From a virus, in IMG/VR virus record IMGVR_UViG_3300001450_000415, positions 1-21,076 of that record: 21,076 bases of DNA; one strand, written 5' to 3'. Shown here in pieces: positions 5,581 to 14,096 of the stretch. The first letter of the stretch is position 1. Each line of letters begins with the position of its first letter. Made by a program: the position numbers and the translations under genes. The notes under the pieces are model-generated. The model did no database searches. It saw only the letters and a program-made list of their open reading frames with translations, and was not told the origin of the DNA.

Positions 5581-6385
5581 AAGTCCAAAACCCTCTGTTG
5601 TATCCAATATTTATTAACTCTAGTACGGCACCTTCTATTGCTTTCATTAATGCTATTGTGGTTGACTCGTTGCGCGAGTTACCTGCTTCAATTTCAACAA
5701 GCTCCGTACCCATTTCTATAAATTTAAAAACATCATCTGATTGTCCGTAACTAAACACTGTTTTCTGACTCATAACCTCTACAAGTATTTCCCCTGTAGC
5801 TACGGACACCATCCTTAATGACACCGTAATGTTATCTTCTCTGTACTGTGCGCTCTTGCCTATGCCTAAATATCTAGCGCCAACTCCACCAGTGCTTAGG
5901 TTTGAATCATAAGCGATAACCGCGCCTTCTAATAACACACCCGCAAATAATAGAGGCGGTACTTTCTTAGCGCCACCTTCATTAGAAACCTGCTCTCGCG
6001 CTGAGCGTATTAACTGTCTTTCTTTTGTCAGGTTATCTAAGCCTACGCGCTCTACAACTCTAAAAAACTTGCCGTTGCTTGCGTGTTTCAACGCTCTTAT
6101 TAACAAGGCGCTAGGTTGCTGTGTCACAGCCGTAGAGAAGAGGGCAAAAGAGCTGTTGCTTTTCCTCTGTCCTGTCTGGTCTGTAAAAGAACTAGGATAA
6201 ACCGCAACTATAGGCTGTACTACGGGAGCTACAGCGTCCCTTAAAGCATGTGATTGAAGTTCATTTATCCTAACTACATCGTTTGCACTAAACCGTTGAT
6301 TATAAGTATCTTCAAACTGATCAACTATAGAACAGCTAGAAAGTAAAAGTACCAATGGGTAGAGTAATCTCTGTCGTATTTCCAT
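5564..6385 (-). CDS. csgG: Curli secretion pore lipoprotein CsgG
   Basis: About 273 residues. CsgG is an outer-membrane lipoprotein that assembles into a nonameric pore exporting curlin subunits. The N-terminus has a lipobox (LLLSSC). Stretches match CsgG closely: FTDQTGQRK, FSTAVTQQPSALLIRAL, FFRVVERVGLDNLTKERQ, IAYDSNLSTGGVGARYLGIG, VATGEILVEV and NRGFWTYEKD near the C-terminus. Length is close to the E. coli protein (277). In the constriction loop, Phe of FSTAV is kept, but the Tyr and Asn that narrow the E. coli pore appear replaced and the loop is about one residue longer. Two starts are possible, ATG 6391 and ATG 6385; I prefer 6385 because GGA lies five bases before it. Either way it overlaps csgF by at least 50 bases. 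No csgE is present in the window. Confidence 0.95.
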   Translation of the reverse strand: MEIRQRLLYPLVLLLSSCSIVDQFEDTYNQRFSANDVVRINELQSHALRDAVAPVVQPIVAVYPSSFTDQTGQRKSNSSFALFSTAVTQQPSALLIRALKHASNGKFFRVVERVGLDNLTKERQLIRSAREQVSNEGGAKKVPPLLFAGVLLEGAVIAYDSNLSTGGVGARYLGIGKSAQYREDNITVSLRMVSVATGEILVEVMSQKTVFSYGQSDDVFKFIEMGTELVEIEAGNSRNESTTIALMKAIEGAVLELINIGYNRGFWTYEKDK

Positions 6386-6830
6386 TTGCATCCGTTATTA
6401 TTAGGGTTATAAAATCACCGTCAATGGTGTACGTAATAGTGTTGCCCTCTAGCTCAATCGTTCCCCCTGTACTTGCTGTCTCGCCAAAGAGGTTGTTAAC
6501 TAACTGGCGACTAAGCTCTGCGTAGATGCGTGATTCTAAGTTGCGTATAAACCTTGCAAGCGTAGTGTTCTCTGCATCGCGCTCAAGCTCTTCTTGATAC
6601 GCTTTAATCTCATCAGCTATATCTGACTTGCGATTAAATTCTTGGTTCTCAATTGTCAGGTAGTGTGAAGAAGTATTTACGCCGTTGAAACTAGGGCTTT
6701 TAAACTTGTGTGTTATTTGATCTGCTAAGGTATGGCCTGACCACAACACTACAAAAAAACACCAGAATGCCACACAGAACCAACAGTTTCGTAGTGTCTT
6801 GTGGCTTCTAAATGTAGGTACTAATTTCAT
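6336..6830 (-). CDS. csgF: Curli assembly factor CsgF
   Basis: A 164-residue exported protein. Residues 1-36 are a long signal peptide with a hydrophobic Trp/Phe/Val-rich core, and the mature protein starts ADQITHKFKSPSFNGVN. In E. coli CsgF the mature N-terminus has the same F-x-x-P-x-F-x-G pattern and inserts into the CsgG pore as a second constriction. The middle is a charged helix (EIKAYQEELERDAENTT...LARFIRNLESRIYAEL) and the C-terminal region is beta-rich with T/I repeats (TIDGDFITLIITDANGN), also as in CsgF. It is slightly longer than the E. coli protein (138). It sits one base after the 95-aa gene and overlaps csgG by 50-56 bases. Together with CsgG it would form a gated outer-membrane secretion channel. 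Confidence 0.9.
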   Translation of the reverse strand: MKLVPTFRSHKTLRNCWFCVAFWCFFVVLWSGHTLADQITHKFKSPSFNGVNTSSHYLTIENQEFNRKSDIADEIKAYQEELERDAENTTLARFIRNLESRIYAELSRQLVNNLFGETASTGGTIELEGNTITYTIDGDFITLIITDANGNTTEITLPIGTFTF

Positions 6831-6831
6831 G

Positions 6832-7119
6832 CTAATCTTTCCTCTGATCTTTTTTTCCGTCTGCTCTTGCTATCCTATCTACATCTACTTGAATCCCCAT
6901 AGCAGTTCTCACCATAGAGTCTATCCGTATCATGTCGTTGTCCATCTGTCTTACTCTGTCTATTAACGCAACAATCATTCCGTGCTGAGTATCTAGTTTC
7001 TTATGTACATCTGCTATCAAATGTTGGAACAGTTTCCATACAAGGTATCCTAGTCCTACAGCAAACGCCGCAGGAATGCCTATGGTTTCTATCATTTCCA
7101 TAGTTGTTTTTGGATTCAT
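6832..7119 (-). CDS. 95-aa one-TM protein with coiled coil, lysis cassette member
   Basis: A small protein with one N-terminal membrane helix (about residues 11-33, GIPAAFAVGLGYLVWKLF) followed by a charged amphipathic helix to residue ~80 (VHKKLDTQHGMIVALIDRV and DNDMIRIDSMVR), ending in a basic tail. It begins at an ATG that shares a base with the holin stop (TAATG, 7119). The layout, membrane anchor plus coiled coil next to a holin, resembles small lysis accessory proteins such as XhlA-type proteins or an inner-membrane spanin, but no diagnostic motif separates these. I see no recognisable outer-membrane spanin nearby. Orientation of the C-terminal helix in the membrane cannot be decided by eye. 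Confidence 0.75.
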   Translation of the reverse strand: MNPKTTMEMIETIGIPAAFAVGLGYLVWKLFQHLIADVHKKLDTQHGMIVALIDRVRQMDNDMIRIDSMVRTAMGIQVDVDRIARADGKKDQRKD

Positions 7120-7556
7120 TATTTTTTACTCACTAAACTGCCGCCAAAATACATGCCAATAATAGCTGAAACCAGATTAGTATCAAGCTGTGTTATAACT
7201 AAACCTTGAAAAGTTATCCACTCAAACACATCTTTGCCCTGAGTAAGAAACAAAAATCCCGGTTGAAAGTTTGTGTAGCCTACCGTAACATCTACCATAG
7301 GATAATACACAGCCACTAGCTTAGGCAGTATTACAATAGCAAAGACTGAAGACAGCGCAATGATCCTACGAGTCCACTGGAAACCTTTGTCCTTAACATC
7401 TCGTGCCGCCTTAACAGCTTTCTGTCCGAACTCACCGCGAGTTATAAGAAGCTTTTGATGCTCTGCTTTGTCCTTGCGGCTTTCTGCCCACACGCTCATG
7501 ACTCCACCAAGAACGGTAGAGCCAAGCATTGTAATTATCTCAAAGGGAAAGCCCAT
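7119..7556 (-). CDS. 3TM holin (gene-transfer-release holin type)
   Basis: A 145-residue protein starts MGFPFEIITMLGSTVLGGVM, has a charged helical segment (residues ~25-58), then the motif KGFQWTRRIIALSSVFAIVILPKL, and ends ITQLDTNLVSAIIGMYFGGSL plus VSKK. This arrangement of three hydrophobic segments with F-x-W-T-R-R and PGFLF, and a C-terminal F-GGSLV, fits the 3TM holin family described for gene transfer agent release (Pfam GTA_holin_3TM), which permeabilises the inner membrane to time lysis. It starts one base after the lysozyme-fused gene, with AAAGG upstream. Regulation of timing is not visible; there is no obvious dual start. Confidence 0.85.
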   Translation of the reverse strand: MGFPFEIITMLGSTVLGGVMSVWAESRKDKAEHQKLLITRGEFGQKAVKAARDVKDKGFQWTRRIIALSSVFAIVILPKLVAVYYPMVDVTVGYTNFQPGFLFLTQGKDVFEWITFQGLVITQLDTNLVSAIIGMYFGGSLVSKK

Positions 7557-7557
7557 A

Positions 7558-10500
7558 TTAACCTTTAATAAACTCTGAAGCTTCTTCTAAGCGACCTATA
7601 ATACCGCTAACATCTCCACCCTCTTTAGCAATTCTTTTATACTCGCGATACTCTTTATGGTCTAATAGTTCTATAGCCGCTTGTTCAAAGTTTCCTTCAT
7701 TAACACGATCTCTAAAAGTAGGGCTTTTCTGTAGGTCGCCCCTATACACTAAAGACATTAAAGCTTTCTGTTGCTTCTCAGAAAGACTATCAAATTTAGG
7801 AACATATCTTTTAGCTTCTTCCTGATGAATTTTAAACACTTCCTTAAAAGTCATGTTTTTATATTTACCTGTTTGCCCTACACCACTTGTTACAATATTT
7901 TTAGTATCCTTATACTCACCACCTACAAAACCTTCGTGTTCAACAACGTACTTCTGTAAGCTGTTTAACTCTCCTTCATCTTCCTCTACTCTACTAATAG
8001 CGTTTTTGCCGTAATATGTTTTAGGTTTTTTATTAGGAGTAGTCGGAGTCCCTTGAACTGCAAGAGCATTAATAATAACTCCTTCTTTGTACTCGTTCAT
8101 AAGTTCTTGATCTACGCCTTCTATTGTTTTAGCGTCAATTTTTTTTGCTACTTTTTCAATCTGTTGTAGTTGTTCTTGGTTAGGGGCTGTGTCAAAGTGT
8201 TTTAATATTGCTACTCCTGCTGACGATGCCATTTTAGAAACAGTATCTAAGATGCTAGAAGGTTCTTCTACAGCTACGCCGCCTTCAAACTTCTGAAGTC
8301 TTTCAACCAGACCCCCTTCAGCGTACCCCATATATGTTCTAAGCTGTTTTAAAGTTGGGTCTTTAAATGTCTTAACGCCTAATTTTTCTTTGCCTTTAGC
8401 ATCTACGTAAGGTGTGTAAACTTTGTAAGACCCATCTTCCATTAGCTCGTAAGTAAAATCTTTTTTACCTGTCCCGCTATAATCGGTGTAACCATTTTCA
8501 TCTAGGAAACTTGTTGTGACTTTTTCGTTTCTTGATGCCAGAGGTACATTTTGATAATCTCTAGAAGGTCTGTTAGCTTTTATAGATTTATTTAAATCTA
8601 AAAGATCATCTTCAATACCGTGTAGTATTGCACCGTCAGGGTCTAGTTCTGGCTGACGTTTAGTTACAAGCCTAGAAGCTTTTTGAACAGCACCTACAAG
8701 ATTTTTAGCTAGTATACGCCCACCCATAGAAAACTTAGCACGGTCTTCAATGTCTATATACGCGTCACCTGCTTGTGCGTTATATGGCAGACCTGTAATC
8801 TTATCAATTCTTTCGTCAGGCTCAGTAGGTACGTTAGGCACATCTTTGACTATGCCGCCTGTTGCAAATCCTAACATGCCTTCATCAGCTTCAAACTCTG
8901 GGATAAACCCTTGTTCAAATTCAGAAAGACTTTTATCAGCCGTATAAACAAAATGATCCATGTCAGCTTTAAAAATTTCAGCGGCCTCTTCATCTACAAT
9001 ACCTAAAATTTTCTGTACTGGCGATAAAGCGGCAGGAATTTTCCTAACTAATGTAGGTGTTATACCGCGCCGACCTACGCTTAAAGCATCAGTAGCTAAC
9101 GGGCCAAAAGGCAGTGTACCATAACCAAGTACAGATTGATTGTACTTGGCGGCATCATACGACTTAGTAATGTTGTCAGCTAGGATACCTAAACCGCCTA
9201 CACGTTTTACGGCTTGGAACAATGCATCGCCAGTTCCTTTTTCTTCTGACTTACCGTCTGATCTCCAATCATTCATAATACGAGCAACCTGAACCATTGA
9301 TAAAGCAGTTACTGCAACTTTACCTACGTTGCGCGGGTCGCCGCTCCGAACATCCTTTGTAATTTGTTTTATGCTTCCTTTAAGAACAGTGTTTGTAAAC
9401 GCCGCAGGATAACCCATCAACTGAAAAGCTATTGAGGTTTTAGGATTGCTAAACAACAATGGCTTTAAGTTAGACATGCCAGAAGGCTGTAAGATTACAG
9501 AGTTAGCATACCGCGCCGCACCCGCAAGAAAAGTTTTGTCATAAAACTCCTCGTTTCGTTTAGCTCCATTTTTATACCACTTCATTGCATCTTTATAATC
9601 TATATCTAGCTCAGCTAACTCACCTATTAAAGTGTTCTGTCTTTTGCCTAGCGGCCTAGCTCCGTGAGCTACAAGGGCTTGAATGTTCTCTTCAATTAAA
9701 TTCTTACCGCTCATAAACGAACTTGTCTGTACAAACTTAGTCCAATCTTCAAGCAGAGTCATTTTAAAGAAACCGCTACTTGCTTTCTGCATCCACTTAG
9801 TTTGTAAATCATCACCACCTAAACGGTTCTCTAGCTGAGTCAAGCCCATGTCCATGCCTAAACTAAACTTACGCATTTCTGCTCTGGCTTCTGCGGCTGT
9901 TATACCATGCTGAGACATGAGCTTAGCTTGCATGTTACCTGTAGCTCCTTTGTAAGAAAGCTCCATTGCTTCTCCTAGACCTTTAAAACTATTTCTAAAT
10001 CCTGACTTACTCACATTTAAAAACACTTCTGTCAAACTAGATACCGTTGCAAGACCTAAGTAAGCTACTCTGTTTATTAAACCGTAGCCATCTACTGCGC
10101 CCTGTGAGTACTTTCCAAACCTATTTAAGTTTTCAGAAGTAGTAGTGCGATATACTCTAGTAATTCTTTCAGCGTCTTTTTTTGTAAATGTTTCTCCTGC
10201 TTCAGCCATTTCTTTTCTAATGCGATCAATGTAAAAACTTTTAAATTCTTTTTCATTCCGAACACCCAAAGCTCTAACTTTTGCTAGACCTTTAGCGGCT
10301 TGAAAAGTATAGAGGTTCATGCTTGCTCTAACGTCAGTATCTAAAAACTCTTGAAAATCTGCATCTTTTTTAATGTTGTCAAAAGATCGTTTAGCTGAGA
10401 AAAAGAAACCACCAGAGCCACCGCTATCTAATTGGTTATCAATCTTCAACATGTCTTTAACGGTTTCCATGCCCTTTCCTTTAGGCACAACGCCTTGATC

Positions 10501-12159
10501 TTCAAACAACTTAGCTAAGCCTTTTTGATTTTCAAAAATAGCTTTACGGTTCCAAGAGCGTGGGATGTAATCGGCTACTTCATTTTCAATAAGCCCTGCT
10601 TCTTTAAGCTCAGAACCCATTTGCTTGTATAGTTTTTTAACGCCCACTGAAGATTTATTAATTGCTTTGTTCATTTCAGCAGTAAGACCATTTGCGCTTG
10701 TTGCTTTTTGTCCACGCACTGCTAACATTAAAGCATTGTTAACTTCATCAGCAAGTTTAGCGTTGTCTTTGTTACGCCTTAAAAATTTACTGGTAGCTAA
10801 CGGCTCTACAATAGCTCTGTAGTCTTCAAAGAAACGACCCTGTATCTCGCGTTGAGTTTCAAAAAAGTCTTTACCAACTAAACGACTATTGACTTTCCAA
10901 TCTATGCCTATTTCATGAGAGAATTTTTCTTGTAATATTTTAGCTGTTGAAGATACTTTTGCAAAGGGGCTTAGAACTCCTGAAGCTTTTCCAAGCCAAC
11001 GGCTAGTGCCGTGAGTAGCGTGAGCATATAGATCTTTCTTTATTTTATTTTTTATGGCTCCTGCTGTTGTTTCTGTTTTAGCCGCCGCCATGATAATAGC
11101 TTGCACCTCTTCTACAGTTTTAGCACCACCCCCTAAATCAGCCGCATATTTTTTTATAAGCTCTTCGTCAGGTGTAATGTTTTCATAATTTCTAGTAGTT
11201 CCTGAAAGTAAAGGGAGGTCATCTATTAAAGAAGCCGCAGAAGCAGGAATCCATTCGCCTTCAATGCCCTCGTCAAAAAGCTCAGCGCCCCTTTCAGGTG
11301 TAAACTCATCCATGTCAGAGTCAACTTTAAATTTCTGAGTTAACTTTTTAATACCGACAGTCATCCCAACATTTAAACCTGCTGAAATTCCTGCTGTAGC
11401 CACTGTTTGAAGCGGATTAAAATCTTCTTGGGAGCCTACAGTAATGTTTAGATTTTGATAAGCTAAATCATCTATTGTTCCTTGAGCCGCACCAATAGCC
11501 GCTACAGATTTCATAGGGTTTTTATCCATCAAAGCTCTAAGAGTTCGTAGTGTTGATTCTTGAGTAGGTACTTCACGCACTATAGTTGATACGCCTTTAG
11601 AGGGTAAACGAGCAACAGCAGAAGGGCCAGTTAAAGCCTTTTTAAGCGCAGTCTTAGCTACTGCTTTGCCTGTTTCTCTAGCCGCTAGTGCCGCAGGAGC
11701 GCCAACGCCGCCTGTCTGTGCCGCAAACCACACAGCACCAATGTTAAAAGGATCAGTAACAGCGTCTATGCCATAGTCTTTTATCATTCCTGCCCACTCA
11801 CCAATACCTTCGTTATTTACATTGGCAAATTTACTTTGTATGCGTTTATAGCTTTCTTTAATTTCTTCAGGAGCATCTTCTAAAACCATTGCTTTAGCTA
11901 TCATGTTTTCAAAACGAGATTCGCTGTCACGAAAAGACTCTAAGACATCTGCGTCTTCAGACATTAAATCTAAAGATGCGGGATCAAGGACTTTACCTGC
12001 CATGTACTCCCGCACAACTGACCAATCTTGTTTTACACTTTCGTCAGCCCTAAACTTAGTAGCTGTATAGGGAGTTAAACTTGTAGTTTTGCCTGTTCCA
12101 AAAGAAGAAGCGTCTTCGTCACGTAAATCTGGAAATTCTCCGGTAATCCTATTACTCAT
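7558..12159 (-). CDS. Giant virion/ejection protein with C-terminal T4-lysozyme-like (GH24) domain
   Basis: A 1533-residue protein. Most of it is helical, without recognisable enzyme domains; there are Gly/Ala-rich hydrophobic segments near residues 140-175 and 245-270, as in membrane-crossing internal phage proteins. A conserved-looking stretch around residue 1100 (ATGGIVKDVPNVPTEPDERI) recalls marine phage internal proteins. The C-terminal ~135 residues are a GH24 muramidase: VVEHEGF...EYKDTKNIVTSGVG places Glu1409, Asp1418 and Thr1424 with exactly the spacing of Glu11/Asp20/Thr26 of T4 lysozyme. It likely degrades peptidoglycan during DNA entry (like the lytic domain of T7 gp16) and perhaps at lysis, since the holin gene follows directly. 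A GGAGAG site overlaps the end of the previous gene. Confidence 0.85.
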   Translation of the reverse strand: MSNRITGEFPDLRDEDASSFGTGKTTSLTPYTATKFRADESVKQDWSVVREYMAGKVLDPASLDLMSEDADVLESFRDSESRFENMIAKAMVLEDAPEEIKESYKRIQSKFANVNNEGIGEWAGMIKDYGIDAVTDPFNIGAVWFAAQTGGVGAPAALAARETGKAVAKTALKKALTGPSAVARLPSKGVSTIVREVPTQESTLRTLRALMDKNPMKSVAAIGAAQGTIDDLAYQNLNITVGSQEDFNPLQTVATAGISAGLNVGMTVGIKKLTQKFKVDSDMDEFTPERGAELFDEGIEGEWIPASAASLIDDLPLLSGTTRNYENITPDEELIKKYAADLGGGAKTVEEVQAIIMAAAKTETTAGAIKNKIKKDLYAHATHGTSRWLGKASGVLSPFAKVSSTAKILQEKFSHEIGIDWKVNSRLVGKDFFETQREIQGRFFEDYRAIVEPLATSKFLRRNKDNAKLADEVNNALMLAVRGQKATSANGLTAEMNKAINKSSVGVKKLYKQMGSELKEAGLIENEVADYIPRSWNRKAIFENQKGLAKLFEDQGVVPKGKGMETVKDMLKIDNQLDSGGSGGFFFSAKRSFDNIKKDADFQEFLDTDVRASMNLYTFQAAKGLAKVRALGVRNEKEFKSFYIDRIRKEMAEAGETFTKKDAERITRVYRTTTSENLNRFGKYSQGAVDGYGLINRVAYLGLATVSSLTEVFLNVSKSGFRNSFKGLGEAMELSYKGATGNMQAKLMSQHGITAAEARAEMRKFSLGMDMGLTQLENRLGGDDLQTKWMQKASSGFFKMTLLEDWTKFVQTSSFMSGKNLIEENIQALVAHGARPLGKRQNTLIGELAELDIDYKDAMKWYKNGAKRNEEFYDKTFLAGAARYANSVILQPSGMSNLKPLLFSNPKTSIAFQLMGYPAAFTNTVLKGSIKQITKDVRSGDPRNVGKVAVTALSMVQVARIMNDWRSDGKSEEKGTGDALFQAVKRVGGLGILADNITKSYDAAKYNQSVLGYGTLPFGPLATDALSVGRRGITPTLVRKIPAALSPVQKILGIVDEEAAEIFKADMDHFVYTADKSLSEFEQGFIPEFEADEGMLGFATGGIVKDVPNVPTEPDERIDKITGLPYNAQAGDAYIDIEDRAKFSMGGRILAKNLVGAVQKASRLVTKRQPELDPDGAILHGIEDDLLDLNKSIKANRPSRDYQNVPLASRNEKVTTSFLDENGYTDYSGTGKKDFTYELMEDGSYKVYTPYVDAKGKEKLGVKTFKDPTLKQLRTYMGYAEGGLVERLQKFEGGVAVEEPSSILDTVSKMASSAGVAILKHFDTAPNQEQLQQIEKVAKKIDAKTIEGVDQELMNEYKEGVIINALAVQGTPTTPNKKPKTYYGKNAISRVEEDEGELNSLQKYVVEHEGFVGGEYKDTKNIVTSGVGQTGKYKNMTFKEVFKIHQEEAKRYVPKFDSLSEKQQKALMSLVYRGDLQKSPTFRDRVNEGNFEQAAIELLDHKEYREYKRIAKEGGDVSGIIGRLEEASEFIKG

Positions 12160-12160
12160 T

Positions 12161-14089
12161 TTACTCTCCGTACTTAGTAATGTAATCTTTGTATGCTTTT
12201 TCTAACTCAGCAATTGATTTCATTGAGGCTTTCTGTGGAGTACCTATCCTATTTCTAAATTCAGGTTTTAAACTAGCTGTAGATTCGTCAGCCCTTGCTT
12301 TTTTCTTTTGTGCTACTGTTTGAAGAGCTAGTAATTTGTTATACGCCTCTAGTTGTGTAGGGGCTTTTTTAGCATATCTTTTCCCCGACATGGGATTAAG
12401 ATAACTTGAACCTCGTGAAGTAGAAACTTCATTAGGTTTAACAAGTTTAGAAAGAGAAACAAGTTCAGGAACTACAGGTGTAGTAATTGTAGACTCTACT
12501 TCAGCTAAAGTAGGAGCAGTGATAGGCAGTGCCATTTGCTCAGCTTGGTAGTAATTATATATTTCTTTTAAATCTTTAGTATTTTTAGTTTCAGAAATAT
12601 TTATAAACCTTTCCATTCTTTTATGAGCCATGCTCAAGTACGGGTCGCCCGCTTCTTCAACTAAATTTCCGTAGGCTTTAAGAGCATCGGGAGTTAACTC
12701 GTCATAATCTTCAAACATAGCTCTTAAATTTTCAGGAGAGCTTATAAACTCTTTAATGTCTTCCTGTGTAAAATCTGTAGCTCGTTCTGCAACTGACTGT
12801 TGCTCAACCATTACTAAAGCTGTTCCTAAAATATTTGAAAAATCATACGGATTAGCCCCTAAAACATTTGACTCTCGTTGAGCTTGTCTGCTTTCTAGTA
12901 CTTTTTTATGCATTGCAACAGCTAGTCTACTTCCTACTCGTTCGCTTAAACCGTAATCTCTACCTGTATAAATAAGTTTTAATCCTGCTATGCTTGCCGC
13001 AGTTTCACGGTTTGCTTTAGCTATAGCTTTGTCTCTATCCCCACTTTTTCTAGCTACTGTTTTTGAATGGTCAATAAAAAAATCGCGTTCTTCATTAGTT
13101 GCGTGACTTGCTAAAGCTAATTCACCTATAGCTTGATTTGATTTCGCGGCTTCCGTAGTTCCAAGATTCTGACCAACCCAAGTATTATATTGTTTATGGA
13201 TACGTGCTTTTTCAGGTGTAAATGTATCTCCGTCAGGGGTGACATACTTTTCAGATCCATCCCAATAAGTAGCTTTATAAACTTTTACTTTGCCAAGATC
13301 ATTTCCTAAAGAATCTGTTCCTCCTAAATCTTCAAAGTCTTCTTTAATTATAGGCGCGGCCCCACCTAGTTTTTTTGAAGTGTCTGCAAAGAACTTAGAA
13401 ATTTTGTTATCGCCTGTTTCATCCCACGCTTTGTCATAAGCAATTAAAGCTTGAGCATCTCCTAAATAACCTTTACGAGTTAGTTCTCTAGATGCAACAT
13501 TTAAATCGTTACCCCCTAACGCTTCTTTAGCTTTGTTCATTATTAAATCTTTAAGCGTTATTGGCCTAGATTGTTTTGCAAAGTCTGCATAAAACTCAGC
13601 GCCTTTATCACCTGCTTGATTAATAAATGACTGTGCAATTGTAAGCCCATCTTCGTGGTTTTTTCTAGCCGCCATTCCAATTTCTTTCATTAACTCTGCA
13701 CGATTAGCTTTCCAATCAGCAGTGTTATATTTTTTCATATCTCCATATTTTTCTGTCATTGCGGCATCTACTTGTCCTGAAGGCGCTACGTTTGACCAGT
13801 AAGCATCATAACCAAGAGTGTCTTCTCTAGCAAGTTTTTCATTATTTATGTACTCACTAGCAATACCGTGTCCCTTTTTAAACTGCATGTTTTCTTTATA
13901 AAACTGTTCAGTTTCTAAAAACGAATTAGCTTTATCTTTAAGCATAGAGTTGCCTATACTAACAACGCCTGTAATTGCAAGTTCTTTTAAAGCATTCCTT
14001 TCTTCGCGTCTACGAGCATCACGGGCTTGATCGTCTTTACGTTTGCGTACATCTGCTAGTAAACTTTTTCCAAATTCTTCTATAGCCAT
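12161..14089 (-). CDS. 642-aa probable internal virion protein, unknown function
   Basis: I recognise no domain in this 642-residue protein. It is charged and mostly helical, with a very basic N-terminal region (DVRKRKDDQARDARRREERN) and no signal peptide or membrane segment beyond a short hydrophobic stretch (LAITGVVSIGNSML). Its place between the acidic-tailed protein and the lysozyme-fused giant protein, with one base to the next gene and AGAAGG upstream of the ATG, suggests a subunit of the same ejection apparatus, analogous in position to the gp15-like proteins of T7-type phages. That is inference from context and size only. It could equally be a tail tube or adaptor component. Confidence 0.75.
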   Translation of the reverse strand: MAIEEFGKSLLADVRKRKDDQARDARRREERNALKELAITGVVSIGNSMLKDKANSFLETEQFYKENMQFKKGHGIASEYINNEKLAREDTLGYDAYWSNVAPSGQVDAAMTEKYGDMKKYNTADWKANRAELMKEIGMAARKNHEDGLTIAQSFINQAGDKGAEFYADFAKQSRPITLKDLIMNKAKEALGGNDLNVASRELTRKGYLGDAQALIAYDKAWDETGDNKISKFFADTSKKLGGAAPIIKEDFEDLGGTDSLGNDLGKVKVYKATYWDGSEKYVTPDGDTFTPEKARIHKQYNTWVGQNLGTTEAAKSNQAIGELALASHATNEERDFFIDHSKTVARKSGDRDKAIAKANRETAASIAGLKLIYTGRDYGLSERVGSRLAVAMHKKVLESRQAQRESNVLGANPYDFSNILGTALVMVEQQSVAERATDFTQEDIKEFISSPENLRAMFEDYDELTPDALKAYGNLVEEAGDPYLSMAHKRMERFINISETKNTKDLKEIYNYYQAEQMALPITAPTLAEVESTITTPVVPELVSLSKLVKPNEVSTSRGSSYLNPMSGKRYAKKAPTQLEAYNKLLALQTVAQKKKARADESTASLKPEFRNRIGTPQKASMKSIAELEKAYKDYITKYGE

Positions 14090-14096
14090 TATTTGA

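Noticed and set aside
12076-12105. FGTGKTTSL near the start of the 1533-aa protein as a Walker A nucleotide-binding loop
   Set aside because: The first Gly of GxxxxGK(T/S) is missing and there is no ATPase fold or Walker B nearby.
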